From: Synechococcus sp. M16.1
GTDB taxonomy: Bacteria > Cyanobacteriota > Cyanobacteriia > PCC-6307 > Cyanobiaceae
NCBI RefSeq assembly: GCF_014279895.1
Contig: NZ_CP047954.1
Coordinates: 682,001-746,000 of the forward strand
Length of the DNA stretch: 64,000 bases
Direction of reading: 5' to 3'
Both the position numbers and the translations under genes were made by a program. Positions 28,299-38,556 of this stretch are shown here, piece after piece (positions within the stretch are counted from its first letter, which is position 1; each line of letters starts with the position of its first letter). The notes below the pieces were generated by a model. The model did no database searches. It was given only the letters and a program-made list of their open reading frames with translations, and had not been told where the DNA came from.

Positions 28299-29737
28299 GC
28301 GACGCCAGCTTCGACTTCGACGTCATTGTTATTGGAGCCGGCTACGGCGGCTTCGACGCTGCCAAACATGCCGCCGAACACGGCCTGAAGACGGCGATCG
28401 TTGAATCCCGCGATATGGGTGGCACCTGTGTGAACAGGGGCTGTGTTCCCTCCAAGGCGCTGCTGGCTGCCAGTGGAAAAGTGCGGGAACTGGCAGACGA
28501 CAAGCACCTCGCGAGCTTCGGAATTCATGCTGCTCCTGTGCGGTTCGAGCGGCAGAAGATCGCCGATCACGCCAATCAGCTGGTTCAGACCATTCGCACC
28601 AACCTCACCAAAACCCTTGAGCGGGCAGGGGTGACGATCCTCCGAGGCCACGGCCGTCTGGAGGGCAGCCAGAAGGTGGGGCTACGGGAGCCCAGCGGGG
28701 TGGACAGGGTGCTGACCGCCAAGGATGTGATCATCGCCACAGGGTCTGATCCCTTTGTGCCGCCAGGCATCGAAACCGATGGCCGCACGGTGTTCACCAG
28801 CGACGAAGCCATCAACCTGGAATGGCTGCCCCGTTGGATCGCCATCATCGGCAGCGGTTACATCGGCCTTGAATTCGCTGATGTGTACACCGCCCTCGGT
28901 TGCGAGGTGACGATGATCGAGGCCATGGACAAGGTGATGCCCACCTTTGATCCCGACATCGCCAAGATCGCTGGGCGTCATCTGATTGATGGTCGCGATA
29001 TCGATGCGCGTTCCGGTCTGCTGGCCCGCAAGGTCACCCCGGGTTGTCCCGTGCAGATCGAACTGGCTGATTTCAACAGCCGTGAACTGGTGGAGACCCT
29101 TGAGGTGGATGCCGTTCTGGTGGCCACAGGGCGTGTTCCCAGCAGCAAGGGCCTCAATCTGGAGTCGCTCAATGTGGAGACGAACCGTGGCTTTGTTCCG
29201 ATCGACGACGCCATGCGCGTTCTGGTGAACGGCCAACCTGTTCCCCATCTCTGGGCCGTCGGCGACGTGACCGGCAAGCTGATGCTGGCCCACACGGCTG
29301 CTGCCCAAGGCACCGTTGCGGTGGACAACATCCTTGGCCATGGGCGCGAGATCGATTACCGCAGCATTCCGGCAGCCACCTTCACCCATCCCGAGATCAG
29401 CTCTGTTGGGCTGACCGAGGCGGATGCCAAAGCTTTGGCGGAGAAAGATGGCTTCCAGCTTGGTTCCGTTCGCAGCTACTTCAAGGCCAATTCCAAAGCT
29501 CTGGCTGAGCTGGACAGCGATGGCCTGATGAAGCTGCTGTTCAACAAAACCAGTGGTGAAGTGCTTGGCGCCCACATCTATGGACTACACGCCGCCGACC
29601 TTATCCAGGAGGTGGCCAATGCCGTTGCCCGGCGCCAGAGCGTGCGTCAGCTCGCCACCGAAGTGCACACCCACCCGACCCTCAGCGAGGTGGTGGAGGT
29701 CGCGTACAAGCAAGCTGCCGCCCAGCTGGCGGCCTGA
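28295..29737 (+). CDS. lpd: Dihydrolipoyl dehydrogenase
   Basis: A 480-aa flavoprotein disulfide reductase, the E3 of pyruvate dehydrogenase and the glycine cleavage system. FAD site VIVIGAGYGGFDAAKHAAEHG; redox pair in GGTCVNRGCVPSKALL; NAD site IIGSGYIGLEFAD; C-terminal dimer region HTHPTLSEVVEVAYK has the catalytic His-Glu. GTG 28295 overlaps the previous stop by 4 nt. pdhA, the E1 alpha gene, is at 38557. Length is typical for cyanobacteria. Confidence 0.95.
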   Translation: MSDASFDFDVIVIGAGYGGFDAAKHAAEHGLKTAIVESRDMGGTCVNRGCVPSKALLAASGKVRELADDKHLASFGIHAAPVRFERQKIADHANQLVQTIRTNLTKTLERAGVTILRGHGRLEGSQKVGLREPSGVDRVLTAKDVIIATGSDPFVPPGIETDGRTVFTSDEAINLEWLPRWIAIIGSGYIGLEFADVYTALGCEVTMIEAMDKVMPTFDPDIAKIAGRHLIDGRDIDARSGLLARKVTPGCPVQIELADFNSRELVETLEVDAVLVATGRVPSSKGLNLESLNVETNRGFVPIDDAMRVLVNGQPVPHLWAVGDVTGKLMLAHTAAAQGTVAVDNILGHGREIDYRSIPAATFTHPEISSVGLTEADAKALAEKDGFQLGSVRSYFKANSKALAELDSDGLMKLLFNKTSGEVLGAHIYGLHAADLIQEVANAVARRQSVRQLATEVHTHPTLSEVVEVAYKQAAAQLAA

Positions 29738-29776
29738 TCCCGTCCCAATTTTTCGTTCCAGTCTTTTCCCTCTTCC

Positions 29777-30664
29777 ATGGAGATCCGCCGTCGTCCCCCC
29801 AACCCCAAGGTGCGGGTGGCCCATCTCGAATATGCGGTGCCCCACGACGACGAGGAACCGCGTCACATCCTGGAGAAGATTGTCTGGGAAAAAGATCGTG
29901 AGATCGATGCCGCCCGCGACAAGGTTCCCCTCGACAACCTGAAGCAGCAGATTGCCAAGCTTCCCCCCACCAAGGATTTCCTGGGGGCGCTTCAGGCGGC
30001 CGCCACGAAACCTGCGGTGATCGCTGAGGTGAAAAAAGCGAGCCCCAGCAAAGGGGTGATCCGTGAGAATTTCGACCCGGTGGCGATCGCCAAGGCCTAT
30101 GCCGCTGGCGGTGCAAGCTGCCTCTCGGTGCTCACCGACAAAACCTTCTTCCAGGGTGGCTTTGATGTCCTGGTGCAGGTGCGTCAGGCCGTAGACCTGC
30201 CTCTGCTCTGCAAGGAGTTTGTGCTGAGCCCCTATCAGCTGTTCCAGGCCAGGGCGGCCGGGGCTGACGCGGTGCTGCTGATTGCTGCCATCCTTTCGGA
30301 TCAGGATCTTCGTTATCTCAACAAGGCTGCGGCGGCTCTGGGCCTCACCGTGTTGGTGGAGGTTCACGACGCCACCGAAATGGACCGTGTGCTGAGCATT
30401 GGTGGCTTCCCCCTGATTGGAATCAACAACCGTGATCTCACCAGCTTCGAGACGGATCTGGCCACGACCGAACGGCTGCTGGTCGACTTCAACGATCGGT
30501 TGAAGCAACAGGGGGTGCTGCTGGTGAGTGAATCGGGTCTGTTCAGTCGGGCCGATCTCGACCGTGTGCAGGCCGCCGGTGCCGGGGCTGTGCTGGTGGG
30601 GGAAGCCCTGATGCGGCAGCCGGATGTTGAAGCTGGTCTGTTGCAGTTGATCCAGCCCGGTTAA
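29777..30664 (+). CDS. trpC: Indole-3-glycerol phosphate synthase
   Basis: A 295-aa single-domain TIM-barrel enzyme of tryptophan synthesis. The N-terminal ~40 residues are the usual cyanobacterial extension ([20 protein letters not shown]). The catalytic region is [20 protein letters not shown], then [21 protein letters not shown] and [29 protein letters not shown] ends the barrel. Not fused to TrpF. It lies 39 nt after lpd, probably by chance of order rather than pathway. Confidence 0.96.
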   Translation: MEIRRRPPNPKVRVAHLEYAVPHDDEEPRHILEKIVWEKDREIDAARDKVPLDNLKQQIAKLPPTKDFLGALQAAATKPAVIAEVKKASPSKGVIRENFDPVAIAKAYAAGGASCLSVLTDKTFFQGGFDVLVQVRQAVDLPLLCKEFVLSPYQLFQARAAGADAVLLIAAILSDQDLRYLNKAAAALGLTVLVEVHDATEMDRVLSIGGFPLIGINNRDLTSFETDLATTERLLVDFNDRLKQQGVLLVSESGLFSRADLDRVQAAGAGAVLVGEALMRQPDVEAGLLQLIQPG

Positions 30665-30717
30665 GGCCGTTCCTCTTTCACTGCTGATGCACAATTGCAA
30701 CATTCAGGCGGTTCTTT

Positions 30718-31386
30718 GTGCTGATTAGCGTTTTGACCGGTGTTGCAGCCGGGGCCGTTCATGTGGTGGGTGGTGCTGATCACCTGGTGGCAATGGCGCC
30801 CTTCTCACTGAGCAAGCCATGGGCCGCCTTTCGTCATGCCCTGGCTTGGGGCGTTGGTCATTCCACAGGAGTTGTGGTTCTGGCGTTGATCGCCATCGGT
30901 CTGAAAGACCTGGCCCATGTGGAGGCCATGTCGTCTTGGGCAGAATTCCTCGTGGGCGTGGCCCTGCTTGTGGTGGGTGCCCTGGCCGTGCGCACGGCGT
31001 TCGGGCTTGAACTGCACACCCATGAGCACCGCCACGATGGTGCCGCCGAGCATCGTCATCTCCATCTGCATGTGCGCGGCGCCAGCAACCACCGTCGCCA
31101 CGTCCATGCCTCCTCGGGCCTGGGCTTGCTGCATGGACTGGCGGGGGCCAGTCACCTGCTGGCCGTGATCCCTGCTTTGGCCCTGCCGCCCCATGCCGCT
31201 GTGGGCTACCTCGTGGCTTACTTGCTTGGATCCATCGGCGCCATGGTGGCCGTTGTATCGGTTGTCTCGTTTCTCACCCTCCGCAGCGGTGCCCGGCTGA
31301 TGCCCTTCCTCGTGGGCGGTACGGGTGCTCTCTCAATCATCACCGGGGCCATCTGGCTGCAGAAGACTTCACCGGCTCTGTTCTGA
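30718..31386 (+). CDS. NicO/UreH-like nickel transporter (SodT candidate)
   Basis: A 222-aa membrane protein with about six hydrophobic spans. The first contains HVVGGADHLVAMAP, like the metal-binding HX4-5D(H) motif of nickel and cobalt permeases, and a second, LLHGLAGASHLLAV, repeats the pattern. Between them is a His-rich loop (ELHTHEHRHDGAAEHRHLHL, residues near 100-120), probably a nickel-binding segment. It converges on sodX with 18 nt overlap, and sodN lies next, so supply of nickel to the superoxide dismutase is the likely role. This is inference from context; a role in urease or export is also possible. Confidence 0.7.
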   Translation: MLISVLTGVAAGAVHVVGGADHLVAMAPFSLSKPWAAFRHALAWGVGHSTGVVVLALIAIGLKDLAHVEAMSSWAEFLVGVALLVVGALAVRTAFGLELHTHEHRHDGAAEHRHLHLHVRGASNHRRHVHASSGLGLLHGLAGASHLLAVIPALALPPHAAVGYLVAYLLGSIGAMVAVVSVVSFLTLRSGARLMPFLVGGTGALSIITGAIWLQKTSPALF

Positions 31387-31701
31387 TTCCCCGAGCGGGA
31401 GCCGGCCCACCACCTCACCAATCAACAGGTTGGCTGGCACCGCTCCGAGTTGGCGGCTGTCGGTGCTTTCAGCGGGGTTGTCTCCCAACAACCAAAGCCC
31501 TGTGCTGTCCATTCGGCTGAGGCGCTTGATTAGGCGCAGCCCGCTTCGCTTGGGATGCCAGGTCACGACCACGGATCCCAGGCTGGGTGCGGCCGTCTGT
31601 CCCAGCCGTCTGACTAGAACCCGGTCTCCCGGTTCAAGGCTGGGTTGCATCGATCGTCCTTCGATGCGCAGCAGCAGACGTCGCCCACAAAAAAGCAGCA
31701 A
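31369..31701 (-). CDS. sodX: Nickel superoxide dismutase maturation protease (S26 family)
   Basis: A 110-aa signal-peptidase-like enzyme. The catalytic Ser is in EGRSMQPSLEPGDRVLV and the Lys in GLRLIKRLSR, with WLLGDNPAESTDSRQLGAV as the closing box. In marine cyanobacteria this gene sits next to sodN and is believed to remove the SodN leader. It follows sodN by 50 nt on the same strand. Only TTG 31701 serves as a start; the frame upstream is open but has no better codon. Confidence 0.88.
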   Translation of the reverse strand: MLLFCGRRLLLRIEGRSMQPSLEPGDRVLVRRLGQTAAPSLGSVVVTWHPKRSGLRLIKRLSRMDSTGLWLLGDNPAESTDSRQLGAVPANLLIGEVVGRLPLGESEQSR

Positions 31702-31751
31702 CAGGTCGCGAAGACCTGCTGCTGCGATGGGGGGATTGGTTCTGTTTGAAC

Positions 31752-32225
31752 TCAGGATGCGGTGACCCAGGCGTCGGAACGGCCCTTGGACTGCCAGAAC
31801 ATGCCGTGGATTTTTTCAACGGCGGCCATCAGTTCCTCAGCCTTGGCCTGATCGATGTTCACCTTGCAGGCGCTGCAGAGCTTGGCTGCTTTCCAGAAGG
31901 TGTCGTGCAGGTCGGGGAAGGTGGCCAGGTGATCGGGCTTGAAGTAGTCGGTCCAAAGGATCAACAGTTCTTTCTTGGTCTTCTGTGCTTCCTCTTCCTT
32001 GATGGCCACGTAGCGGCCGAAGGTGTTGTTGTAAGCAGCCAGGGCAGCGGCGTCACCAGCTGCGGGAGCTTCCATCGCCTTCAGCTTTTTGGTCATCGAA
32101 AGCACGGCTTCGGCTGCCACGCGAGCGGAAGCCGGGTCGTACACGCCACAAGGACCGTCGCAGTGGGCTTCTGCCACGGGGGCAGGGAGGGCACATGCAA
32201 GGGCGGAAAGGGCCGAGCGCAGCAT
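31752..32225 (-). CDS. sodN: Nickel-containing superoxide dismutase
   Basis: A 157-aa precursor. The nickel hook HCDGPCGVY begins at residue 21, so removal of the 20-residue leader exposes His1, which with Cys2 and Cys6 binds nickel. The remainder is the four-helix-bundle domain (YFKPDHLATFPDLHDTFWKA). Mature length would be 137 aa. The next gene, sodX, encodes the leader protease. Marine Synechococcus and Prochlorococcus often use this enzyme in place of iron SOD. ATG 32225 is the start; its upstream region up to FKBP is 42 nt. Confidence 0.97.
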   Translation of the reverse strand: MLRSALSALACALPAPVAEAHCDGPCGVYDPASARVAAEAVLSMTKKLKAMEAPAAGDAAALAAYNNTFGRYVAIKEEEAQKTKKELLILWTDYFKPDHLATFPDLHDTFWKAAKLCSACKVNIDQAKAEELMAAVEKIHGMFWQSKGRSDAWVTAS

Positions 32226-32267
32226 CGGTTCAGAGCGGAATTGGCTTGAGATGAGCCTAGCTTCCGC

Positions 32268-32867
32268 TTACTTCCTCACGTCGAGCAGTTCCACCTCGAA
32301 GATCAAGGTTGCGTTGGGGGGAATCACACCACCGGCGCCACGGCTTCCGTAGGCGAGGTCGGAAGGGATCACCAGCTTGCGCTTGCCGCCCACTTTCATC
32401 CCGGCGACGCCTTCATCCCAACCCTTGATCACCCGGCCAGCCCCGAGGGGGAAGCTGAAGGGGGTTCCCCGGTCGTAGCTGGCATCGAACTGCTGCCCAT
32501 CTTCCAGGGTGCCGCGGTAGTGCACCACCACCGTTTGGCCGGGGTTGGCCTCGTCGCCGCTGCCCACCTCCAGCTCGATAATTTTCAGACCACTGGCGGT
32601 GATGGTGGGGTCTGGTGCATCGAGGGGGCCGCCGAGGGCTGAGGCGTCGGCAGGAGCGGAATCGTTGGCCATGGCGAAAAGAGTCGGGTTGGGGTCGTCA
32701 GGGTCGAGTTCGAAGCTCAACGCCTTCTGGGGTTTCGAAGCCTCGCTGCGAACGGCAGCAGGCTGCGCCGGTGCTGCGGAAACGGTGGAGGGGGCCACGA
32801 TCTGGCTGACCAGGGCCAGGAGCAGGCAGGCCACACAGACCGTTGTGCTGATGATGATGTCGCGCAC
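32268..32867 (-). CDS. FKBP-type peptidyl-prolyl cis-trans isomerase
   Basis: A 199-aa exported isomerase. An N-terminal membrane or signal segment ([20 protein letters not shown]) leads into a ~70-residue low-complexity linker. The FKBP domain spans about residues 92-199: [60 protein letters not shown] and [18 protein letters not shown]. Catalytic-pocket Tyr, Asp and Trp equivalents are present. Probably lumenal or periplasmic. Confidence 0.93.
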   Translation of the reverse strand: MRDIIISTTVCVACLLLALVSQIVAPSTVSAAPAQPAAVRSEASKPQKALSFELDPDDPNPTLFAMANDSAPADASALGGPLDAPDPTITASGLKIIELEVGSGDEANPGQTVVVHYRGTLEDGQQFDASYDRGTPFSFPLGAGRVIKGWDEGVAGMKVGGKRKLVIPSDLAYGSRGAGGVIPPNATLIFEVELLDVRK

Positions 32868-32918
32868 GGAAAGGCTTCTGTTGCGCTGATTCTGACCCCC
32901 GGTCCGCGGCGTCGGCGT

Positions 32919-33248
32919 TCATTCAGGCCGGTTCATCTGCCGCAGCTGTTGCTCGAGGCGATCAATGCGGCCGCGCAGCTCATCCACTTCCTTCTGGCTT
33001 GGAACGCCGAAGTCCTGGAGAAGGTTGTCGCGGTTGCGTTCCAGGTTGCGCCCCATCTGCTGTTCCAGTTCGGGGGTTTCCCCGCGCAGGGCCTTGAGCA
33101 CGTCGTCCACCAATGCGGACGCTTCGTTCGGATCCAGCCGGCCACTGCTCACCCAGTTCTGGGTGACGCCGCGCAGACGCTCAGCAACGAGGGTGGTGGT
33201 GCCCAGGCCGCGGAGCAGCAGTTGCTGAAGAGGATTCGCGGCATCCAT
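32919..33248 (-). CDS. Phasin-like coiled-coil protein
   Basis: A 109-aa mostly helical protein. The first half (PLQQLLLRGLGTTTLVAERL) resembles granule-associated PhaF/PhaI-like proteins; the second half is a heptad-rich coiled coil (VPSQKEVDELRGRIDRLEQQ). Marine Synechococcus are not known for polyhydroxyalkanoate, so a scaffold or other role is as likely. It starts 54 nt from the lnt start and runs away from it. Family assignment moderate. Confidence 0.65.
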   Translation of the reverse strand: MDAANPLQQLLLRGLGTTTLVAERLRGVTQNWVSSGRLDPNEASALVDDVLKALRGETPELEQQMGRNLERNRDNLLQDFGVPSQKEVDELRGRIDRLEQQLRQMNRPE

Positions 33249-33301
33249 GGCGACAGGTGGGCGGGTCCGATCCAGGATGCCTTTGGCCGGGACTGCTGAC
33301 C

Positions 33302-34717
33302 ATGGGCAATCACCAACTGCAGGCCGGATCGCGGGCCCTGTTGGGCGGCGTCCTGGCCGGCGTGGCTCCCTCCCTCGGCGGCCCCCTGCTGATGGTCCCT
33401 GCCCTGGCGCTGCTCTGGTCCGTGGTGGAGCGTCCCCGCTGGTCGGCGGCCTGGGGACTGCTGGCCGTTTTGATCAGCCACCGCTGGTTGCTGGCCCTGC
33501 ATCCACTCACCTGGATGGGCGTTCCCGCCTGGCTCAGCCTGCCTGTGGCACTGGCCCTCTGGTTGGCCTGCGGGAGCCTTGCCGCTCTGCTCCTGGCCGG
33601 ATGGTCTGTGCTGTCGCGGCGTCTGCCTCGCCGTTGGCCGCGTCCAGTGCGGCTGATGCTGCTGGCCGGGCTCTGGGCCCTGGCTGAACTGGTGCTGTCG
33701 GGGTCGCCGTTGTTCTGGATCGGCGTTGGCGGCACAACCCTTCCCTGGGACCGCCCCCTGGCGGGATTGGCCCGCTGGTTCGGTTCCGGAGGGCTGACCT
33801 GGCTGCAGTTGTGCTGGGGCTGCTGCCTGCTGGCGCTGTTCGAGCAACCCGCAGCCTGGCGTCGCTGGGGCCTGTTCGGATTGGCCAGTGTGCTTCTGGC
33901 CCATGGCTTGGGCAGCTGGCTGTTGTTGGCGCCGCCGCCGCCGGTCGGTTCCGTTGCTCTGGGGGTTTGGCAACCCGCTGTTCCCACGCGAGAAAAGTTC
34001 GATCTGGAGCGTCAACGGGCGCTTCCCCAAGCTCTGGTGGAGGCGATGCGTCAGCTGGAGCCCACCAGTCCGGCTGCTGTGGTGGCTCCGGAAGGAGCGC
34101 TGCCGGCGCGTTTTCAGCCGCCGGTTGAGGCTCCAGCGATTCCTTTGATCAGTGGCGGATTTCGTTGGGTGCGGGGTCAGCAACGCAGTTCTCTGTTGCT
34201 GTACGAGCCGCCCGACTGGTTTCCCGTGCCTCTGGCTGACAAGCACCGTCTGGTGCCGATCGGGGAATGGATTCCGCCCCTGCCCGCCGGGCTGAAGGCA
34301 GGACTGTCTGCGGTGGGTGGGTTGACCCCCGGTCCGGCCCCGAGAACGATGGCGGTGGTTGAACCCCCTGCGGCCGTCGCGATCTGCTACGAGATTGCCG
34401 ATGGTGTGGCTCTGGCCCGTGCCGCTGCCGATGGCGCCACCTGGCTTCTGGCCATTGCCAATCTCGACCCCTATCCGCTGCAGCTGCAGAAGCAGTTCCT
34501 GGCCCTGGCGCAGTTACGGGCGATCGAGACAGGACGGGATCTGCTCAGCGTCGGCAACACAGGCCCCACGGCGCTGATTTCGGCCAACGGGTCGGTGCAG
34601 TGGTTGCTTGCACCTGAGGCTCCAGGCGTCGCTGAGGCCCTCGTTCAGGTGCGCCAGCGCGTCACGCCCTATTCCCGTTGGATCAGCCCCCCACCCAGAA
34701 CGGTGTCGCCGTCGTAG
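33302..34717 (+). CDS. lnt: Apolipoprotein N-acyltransferase
   Basis: A 471-aa membrane enzyme that adds the third acyl chain to lipoproteins. The N-terminal ~190 residues hold several spans. The nitrilase-like domain contains the triad Glu in [12 protein letters not shown], Lys in [15 protein letters not shown] and Cys in [10 protein letters not shown]. The closing TPYSRW matches the usual end. I start at ATG 33302 (GNHQLQAGS) rather than 33257. The last 49 nt overlap mnmA on the other strand. Confidence 0.9.
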   Translation: MGNHQLQAGSRALLGGVLAGVAPSLGGPLLMVPALALLWSVVERPRWSAAWGLLAVLISHRWLLALHPLTWMGVPAWLSLPVALALWLACGSLAALLLAGWSVLSRRLPRRWPRPVRLMLLAGLWALAELVLSGSPLFWIGVGGTTLPWDRPLAGLARWFGSGGLTWLQLCWGCCLLALFEQPAAWRRWGLFGLASVLLAHGLGSWLLLAPPPPVGSVALGVWQPAVPTREKFDLERQRALPQALVEAMRQLEPTSPAAVVAPEGALPARFQPPVEAPAIPLISGGFRWVRGQQRSSLLLYEPPDWFPVPLADKHRLVPIGEWIPPLPAGLKAGLSAVGGLTPGPAPRTMAVVEPPAAVAICYEIADGVALARAAADGATWLLAIANLDPYPLQLQKQFLALAQLRAIETGRDLLSVGNTGPTALISANGSVQWLLAPEAPGVAEALVQVRQRVTPYSRWISPPPRTVSPS

Positions 34718-35820
34718 AAGACCGCCGCCTGGCCTGGCGTGATCGAGAACTGCTCCTCCTCAAAGCTGAGGCGGCAGCGGTGGGGCCGCTGCCGCTGCTG
34801 ATCGGCCTCAGTGGCCGGGAGGGGTGAAAGCTCCGCACGCACCGGCGCACTCCGGTAGCGCACTTGCACCTCAACGGTTCGTAGCGCCTCGATCGGGGCA
34901 ATCGACACCCAGTTCACCGCACCCACCACGCAGCTGTCTCGGCCGGCTTCGGCCCGGGGTGCGACGACCACTCGATTCATCGCAGCATCAAGGCGGATGA
35001 CGTGAAGCGGTTCGCGCCAGGCCACACCGAGCCCTTTGCGTTGGCCGATGGTGAAGTGTTCGATGCCGTCGTGCTCGCCCACAACAGTTCCGTCCGAAAG
35101 CACGATTTCCCCCTGCCGCGGGGGCAGATAGGCATCCAGGAACGCCCGCATCGATCCGTGGTGGTCGGCCAGGCAAAGATCCTGGCTTTCCGGTTTTTCT
35201 GCGGTGCGCAGACCGTGGCGGGCGGCTTCGAGCCTTGTGTCGGGTTTGGTCAGTTCCCCCAAGGGAAAAACGATGCGCCCCAGAACCTCCTGGGGCAGGT
35301 CGTAGAGGAAATAGCTCTGGTCCTTGCGGGTATCGAGGCCCCGCAACAGCTGATGGCGCCCTTGATCGCCGCCATGGCGGATCCGGGCGTAGTGGCCGGT
35401 GGCGATGCGGGGCAGCTTGCGCTCCTGCAGGGCCCAATCAAGCATCGGTCCGAATTTCACCGATCGATTGCACTGGGAGCAGGGCAATGGCGTGATCCCA
35501 TCGCGATAACCATCCACCAGCCGTTGCACGATCTCCTGCTGGAACGTCTCCCGTGTGTCCACCACGTGATGGGGAATGCCGAGCTGCTCACAGATGCCGG
35601 CTGCATCCACCAGCCCCTCGGCGCAACAGGCCCCTTTCCCGCTCATCAGCCAGAGGGTCAGGCCTTCCACCTGCCAGCCCGCTTCCACCAGCAGTGCCGC
35701 CGTCAGGGAACTGTCGACGCCTCCAGAGAGACCAACGGCCACGCGGTGCTCCCCGGGCCATTGCCGCAGGCGCTCAAGAGCAGCCTCTCCAGCGCGGGTT
35801 GTGGTGGATCCAACGGCCAT
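34669..35820 (-). CDS. mnmA: tRNA-specific 2-thiouridylase MnmA
   Basis: A 383-aa ATP pyrophosphatase that thiolates U34 of tRNAs for Lys, Glu and Gln. The PP-loop is [16 protein letters not shown]. The two catalytic Cys are in [15 protein letters not shown] and [12 protein letters not shown]. The C-terminal barrel ends [18 protein letters not shown]. The conserved end overlaps lnt by 49 nt. The ATG at 35820 is close to the divergent nnr gene. Confidence 0.95.
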   Translation of the reverse strand: MAVGSTTTRAGEAALERLRQWPGEHRVAVGLSGGVDSSLTAALLVEAGWQVEGLTLWLMSGKGACCAEGLVDAAGICEQLGIPHHVVDTRETFQQEIVQRLVDGYRDGITPLPCSQCNRSVKFGPMLDWALQERKLPRIATGHYARIRHGGDQGRHQLLRGLDTRKDQSYFLYDLPQEVLGRIVFPLGELTKPDTRLEAARHGLRTAEKPESQDLCLADHHGSMRAFLDAYLPPRQGEIVLSDGTVVGEHDGIEHFTIGQRKGLGVAWREPLHVIRLDAAMNRVVVAPRAEAGRDSCVVGAVNWVSIAPIEALRTVEVQVRYRSAPVRAELSPLPATEADQQRQRPHRCRLSFEEEQFSITPGQAAVFYDGDTVLGGGLIQRE

Positions 35821-35869
35821 GGGCGGCGCAGGGAGTTCTCTCCATAGTGAGGTCCCGGCAACGCAACTG

Positions 35870-37393
35870 GTGTGGCCTCCCGCTGATTCTGATCATCTGC
35901 TCGTGGATGCCGCGTCCATGGCCGCCTGCGAACAGAGGTTGTTCGACAGCGGCATGCCTGTTGCGGCCTTGATGGAGAAGGTGGGGCTGGCCATGGCGGC
36001 TTGGCTGCTGGCGCGCCGGGATCTGCTGCGCCATGGCGTGGTTGTCCTGGTGGGGCCCGGTCACAACGGTGGCGATGGTTTGGTGGTGGCTCGGGAGTTG
36101 CACCTTGCTGGCGTTGAGGTGTCCTTGTGGTGTCCCCTGCCGATTCGCAAGCCCCTCACCGCTGAACATCTGCGCCATGGCGAGTGGCTTGGTCTGCAGC
36201 GCCTGGCTGACGAGCCCGAACCCGGCGGAGCCGCACTTTGGCTTGATGCGGTGTTCGGTCTCGGCCAGAGTCGGCCGCTGCCTGAGTTCTTGGCGGATTT
36301 GTTCCGGCGTCGGCAGCAGCTGCAGCCTGGGTCGTTGATCAGTCTGGATCTGCCGTCAGGCCTTTGTTCCGACCAAGGAACCGTGCTGGGCGAGCAGGCA
36401 GCCTGTGCCTCGGTCACCCTCAGCGTTGGCTGGATCAAGCGCGGGTTGTGTCTGGACCCGGCCCGTCCCTGGGTGGGTGCGCTGGTGCGGATCGATCTTG
36501 GCTTGCCGCCTTCGGTGATGAGCAACGCCGCTGCGGTCTTGCCGCGCCGCCTGCCGGTGACAGAGGCCTGCTCGGCCCCGTTACCGCCGCTGCCGCCCAC
36601 GGCGATGAAGTACGAACGCGGCCGCTGCCTGGTGGTGGCGGGCAGTGATCGTTATCCCGGCGCAGCACATCTGGCGCTGCGGGGGGCCATGGCCAGTGGC
36701 TGCGGCTGTGTGCAGGCCGTTGTGCCGCCCCGTCTGCAATCCGGCTTGTGGCAGGTGTTGCCGGAGGTGATGCAACTGGAGGACGCGGTGATTCCAGAGC
36801 GGCTGGATGCGGTTTTGGTCGGTCCCGGTCTGGGGGAGTCCAGCCATTGGTGGAGCCAGTGGTCGGAGCAGATGCTCAGCGTCGCCGGTTTGCTGGTGCT
36901 CGATGCCGATGGCATCAACGGTCTGGCGGCCAGTCCGGAGGGGTGGCGTTGGTTGTTGAAGCGGCGGGGGCCCACCTGGCTCACGCCCCATGCGGCCGAG
37001 TTTGCGCGGTTGTTTCCAGACTGTGGAGCAGGTGACGCGCTGGTAAGGGCGATCTCCGCAGCCCGCTGCAGCGGTTGCTGCATTTTGCTGAAGGGGGCGC
37101 ATTCGGTGCTGGCGGATCCATCGGGTGCAGCCGTGGTGCTGACCGGCACGACCCCACGGGTGGCCCGCACCGGCCTGGGTGACGTGCTGGCCGGTTTTGC
37201 CACCGGTTGGGGTGCCCAGGCGGTGGCAGCACAGCAGCAGCCTGGGCTGGAAAGCTTGACGGCCGCTGCGGCTTTGCACGGTTTGGCGGCCGTTCGTGCT
37301 CGCTCCAGTGATGCTTCTGCGATTGCGGATTGTTTGAAAATCAATACAGCGCGGTGTCAGAAAAAGCAAACAACGATGTTCAACGAAGTCTGA
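35870..37393 (+). CDS. nnr: Bifunctional NAD(P)H-hydrate repair enzyme (epimerase + dehydratase)
   Basis: A two-domain metabolite-repair protein of about 507 aa. The N-terminal epimerase domain (YjeF_N/NnrE) has [19 protein letters not shown] and [12 protein letters not shown]. The C-terminal ADP-dependent dehydratase (NnrD) has [32 protein letters not shown] and [14 protein letters not shown], where GLGD replaces the common GSGD. GTG 35870 gives the conserved opening [20 protein letters not shown]; an ATG at 35819 in the same frame would overlap the mnmA start. The last ~20 residues are unconserved and AT-richer. Confidence 0.92.
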   Translation: MWPPADSDHLLVDAASMAACEQRLFDSGMPVAALMEKVGLAMAAWLLARRDLLRHGVVVLVGPGHNGGDGLVVARELHLAGVEVSLWCPLPIRKPLTAEHLRHGEWLGLQRLADEPEPGGAALWLDAVFGLGQSRPLPEFLADLFRRRQQLQPGSLISLDLPSGLCSDQGTVLGEQAACASVTLSVGWIKRGLCLDPARPWVGALVRIDLGLPPSVMSNAAAVLPRRLPVTEACSAPLPPLPPTAMKYERGRCLVVAGSDRYPGAAHLALRGAMASGCGCVQAVVPPRLQSGLWQVLPEVMQLEDAVIPERLDAVLVGPGLGESSHWWSQWSEQMLSVAGLLVLDADGINGLAASPEGWRWLLKRRGPTWLTPHAAEFARLFPDCGAGDALVRAISAARCSGCCILLKGAHSVLADPSGAAVVLTGTTPRVARTGLGDVLAGFATGWGAQAVAAQQQPGLESLTAAAALHGLAAVRARSSDASAIADCLKINTARCQKKQTTMFNEV

Positions 37394-37572
37394 ACAAATG
37401 ATTCGTTTTGATTGCCTCGGCTGGCAGGTCTCAAAAGAGCTTTTCTTGGTTTTTAAATCTTTCGTAAATCTGAAATGTTGCGGTTTGCTGTTCTGAATCT
37501 GAAGGGTTGCTGAAAACACTTCGACATTCTTTCTGTTCGTAGGAAAGTCATCTCACTTCCGCAGCACCCAAG

Positions 37573-38511
37573 GTGTCCACAGCTTCCAAGCCGCTGGAGA
37601 CGCAACGCCGGCGCAGCAGCGACCCCGTCAGTTGGTATCTCGCCACCATCGGCAGAATTCCACTCCTCACCCCAGCTGAAGAAATCGAGCTGGGCAATCA
37701 GGTACAGGCCATGATGGCCCTCACCGAAGACGGTTCCCGTGAGTTCGAGGATGGAGAACTCACCACGGCACAGCGCCGTCTTCTGAGGATCGGTCGCCGT
37801 GCCAAAGAGCGGATGATGAAGGCGAACCTTCGTCTTGTGGTCAGCGTTGCCAAGAAATATCAAGGCAAAGGTCTGGAATTGCTCGACCTGATTCAGGAGG
37901 GCTCCCTCGGCCTGGAACGTGCTGTCGAGAAGTTCGATCCCACCCGGGGGTACAAGTTCTCCACCTATGCCTTCTGGTGGATCCGCCAGAGCATGACCCG
38001 CGCCATTGCCTGTCAGTCGCGCACGATCCGGCTCCCTGTCCATCTCAGTGAGCGGCTCACCACGATCCGCAAGGTGAGTCTTGATCTCGCCCACAAGCTC
38101 GGCGCCATGCCCAGCCGTGTGGAGATTGCCGAAGCCATGGACATCCCCTTGGATGAGCTGGATTCGCTGCTGCGTCAGGCGCTCACCACCAGCAGCCTGG
38201 ATGCTCCCGTCAACGGTGAGGAGGGGCGCAGCTTCCTTGGGGATCTGATCGCTGATTCATCCCTCGATGAACCGCTCGAGATCGTGGAACAGCGGATTCA
38301 TCATGAGCAGCTGGGCCGCTGGTTGAGTCACCTCAGCGAACAGGAGCAGCACGTTCTGCGCATGCGCTTCGGGCTTGAGGGCAACGAGCGGCACACCCTG
38401 GCTGAAATCGGACGCCTGATGGAGGTGTCTCGCGAGCGGGTGCGTCAGGTTGAACTCAAGGCGCTGCGCAAGCTGCGGAACCTCACCCGCCGTCTCCCGA
38501 GCGGCATTTGA
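37573..38511 (+). CDS. RNA polymerase sigma factor, group 2 (RpoD-like)
   Basis: A 312-aa sigma-70 protein without region 1.1. Region 1.2 is DPVSWYLATIGRIPLL; regions 2.3-2.4 are YKFSTYAFWWIRQSMTRAIA and SRTIRLPVH; region 4.2 is HTLAEIGRLMEVSRERVRQV. Its short N-terminus marks it as a nonessential, group 2 cyanobacterial sigma. Which one (SigB, C, D or E type) cannot be decided here. Start GTG 37573. The 179-bp gap before it is AT-richer than its surroundings and probably holds its promoter; I could not define clear boxes. Confidence 0.93.
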   Translation: MSTASKPLETQRRRSSDPVSWYLATIGRIPLLTPAEEIELGNQVQAMMALTEDGSREFEDGELTTAQRRLLRIGRRAKERMMKANLRLVVSVAKKYQGKGLELLDLIQEGSLGLERAVEKFDPTRGYKFSTYAFWWIRQSMTRAIACQSRTIRLPVHLSERLTTIRKVSLDLAHKLGAMPSRVEIAEAMDIPLDELDSLLRQALTTSSLDAPVNGEEGRSFLGDLIADSSLDEPLEIVEQRIHHEQLGRWLSHLSEQEQHVLRMRFGLEGNERHTLAEIGRLMEVSRERVRQVELKALRKLRNLTRRLPSGI

Positions 38512-38556
38512 GCCGCCTCGCGAGATGTTGGTTTCAACGGATCCCGTTCGGTTTAA

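Noticed and set aside
33149-34246. Minus-strand frame of 365 codons opposite lnt
   Set aside because: Gln/Arg/Pro-rich with no motif; lnt on the plus strand has all catalytic residues.
35576-35869. N-terminal extension of nnr
   Set aside because: It is antisense to mnmA and not part of the YjeF family.
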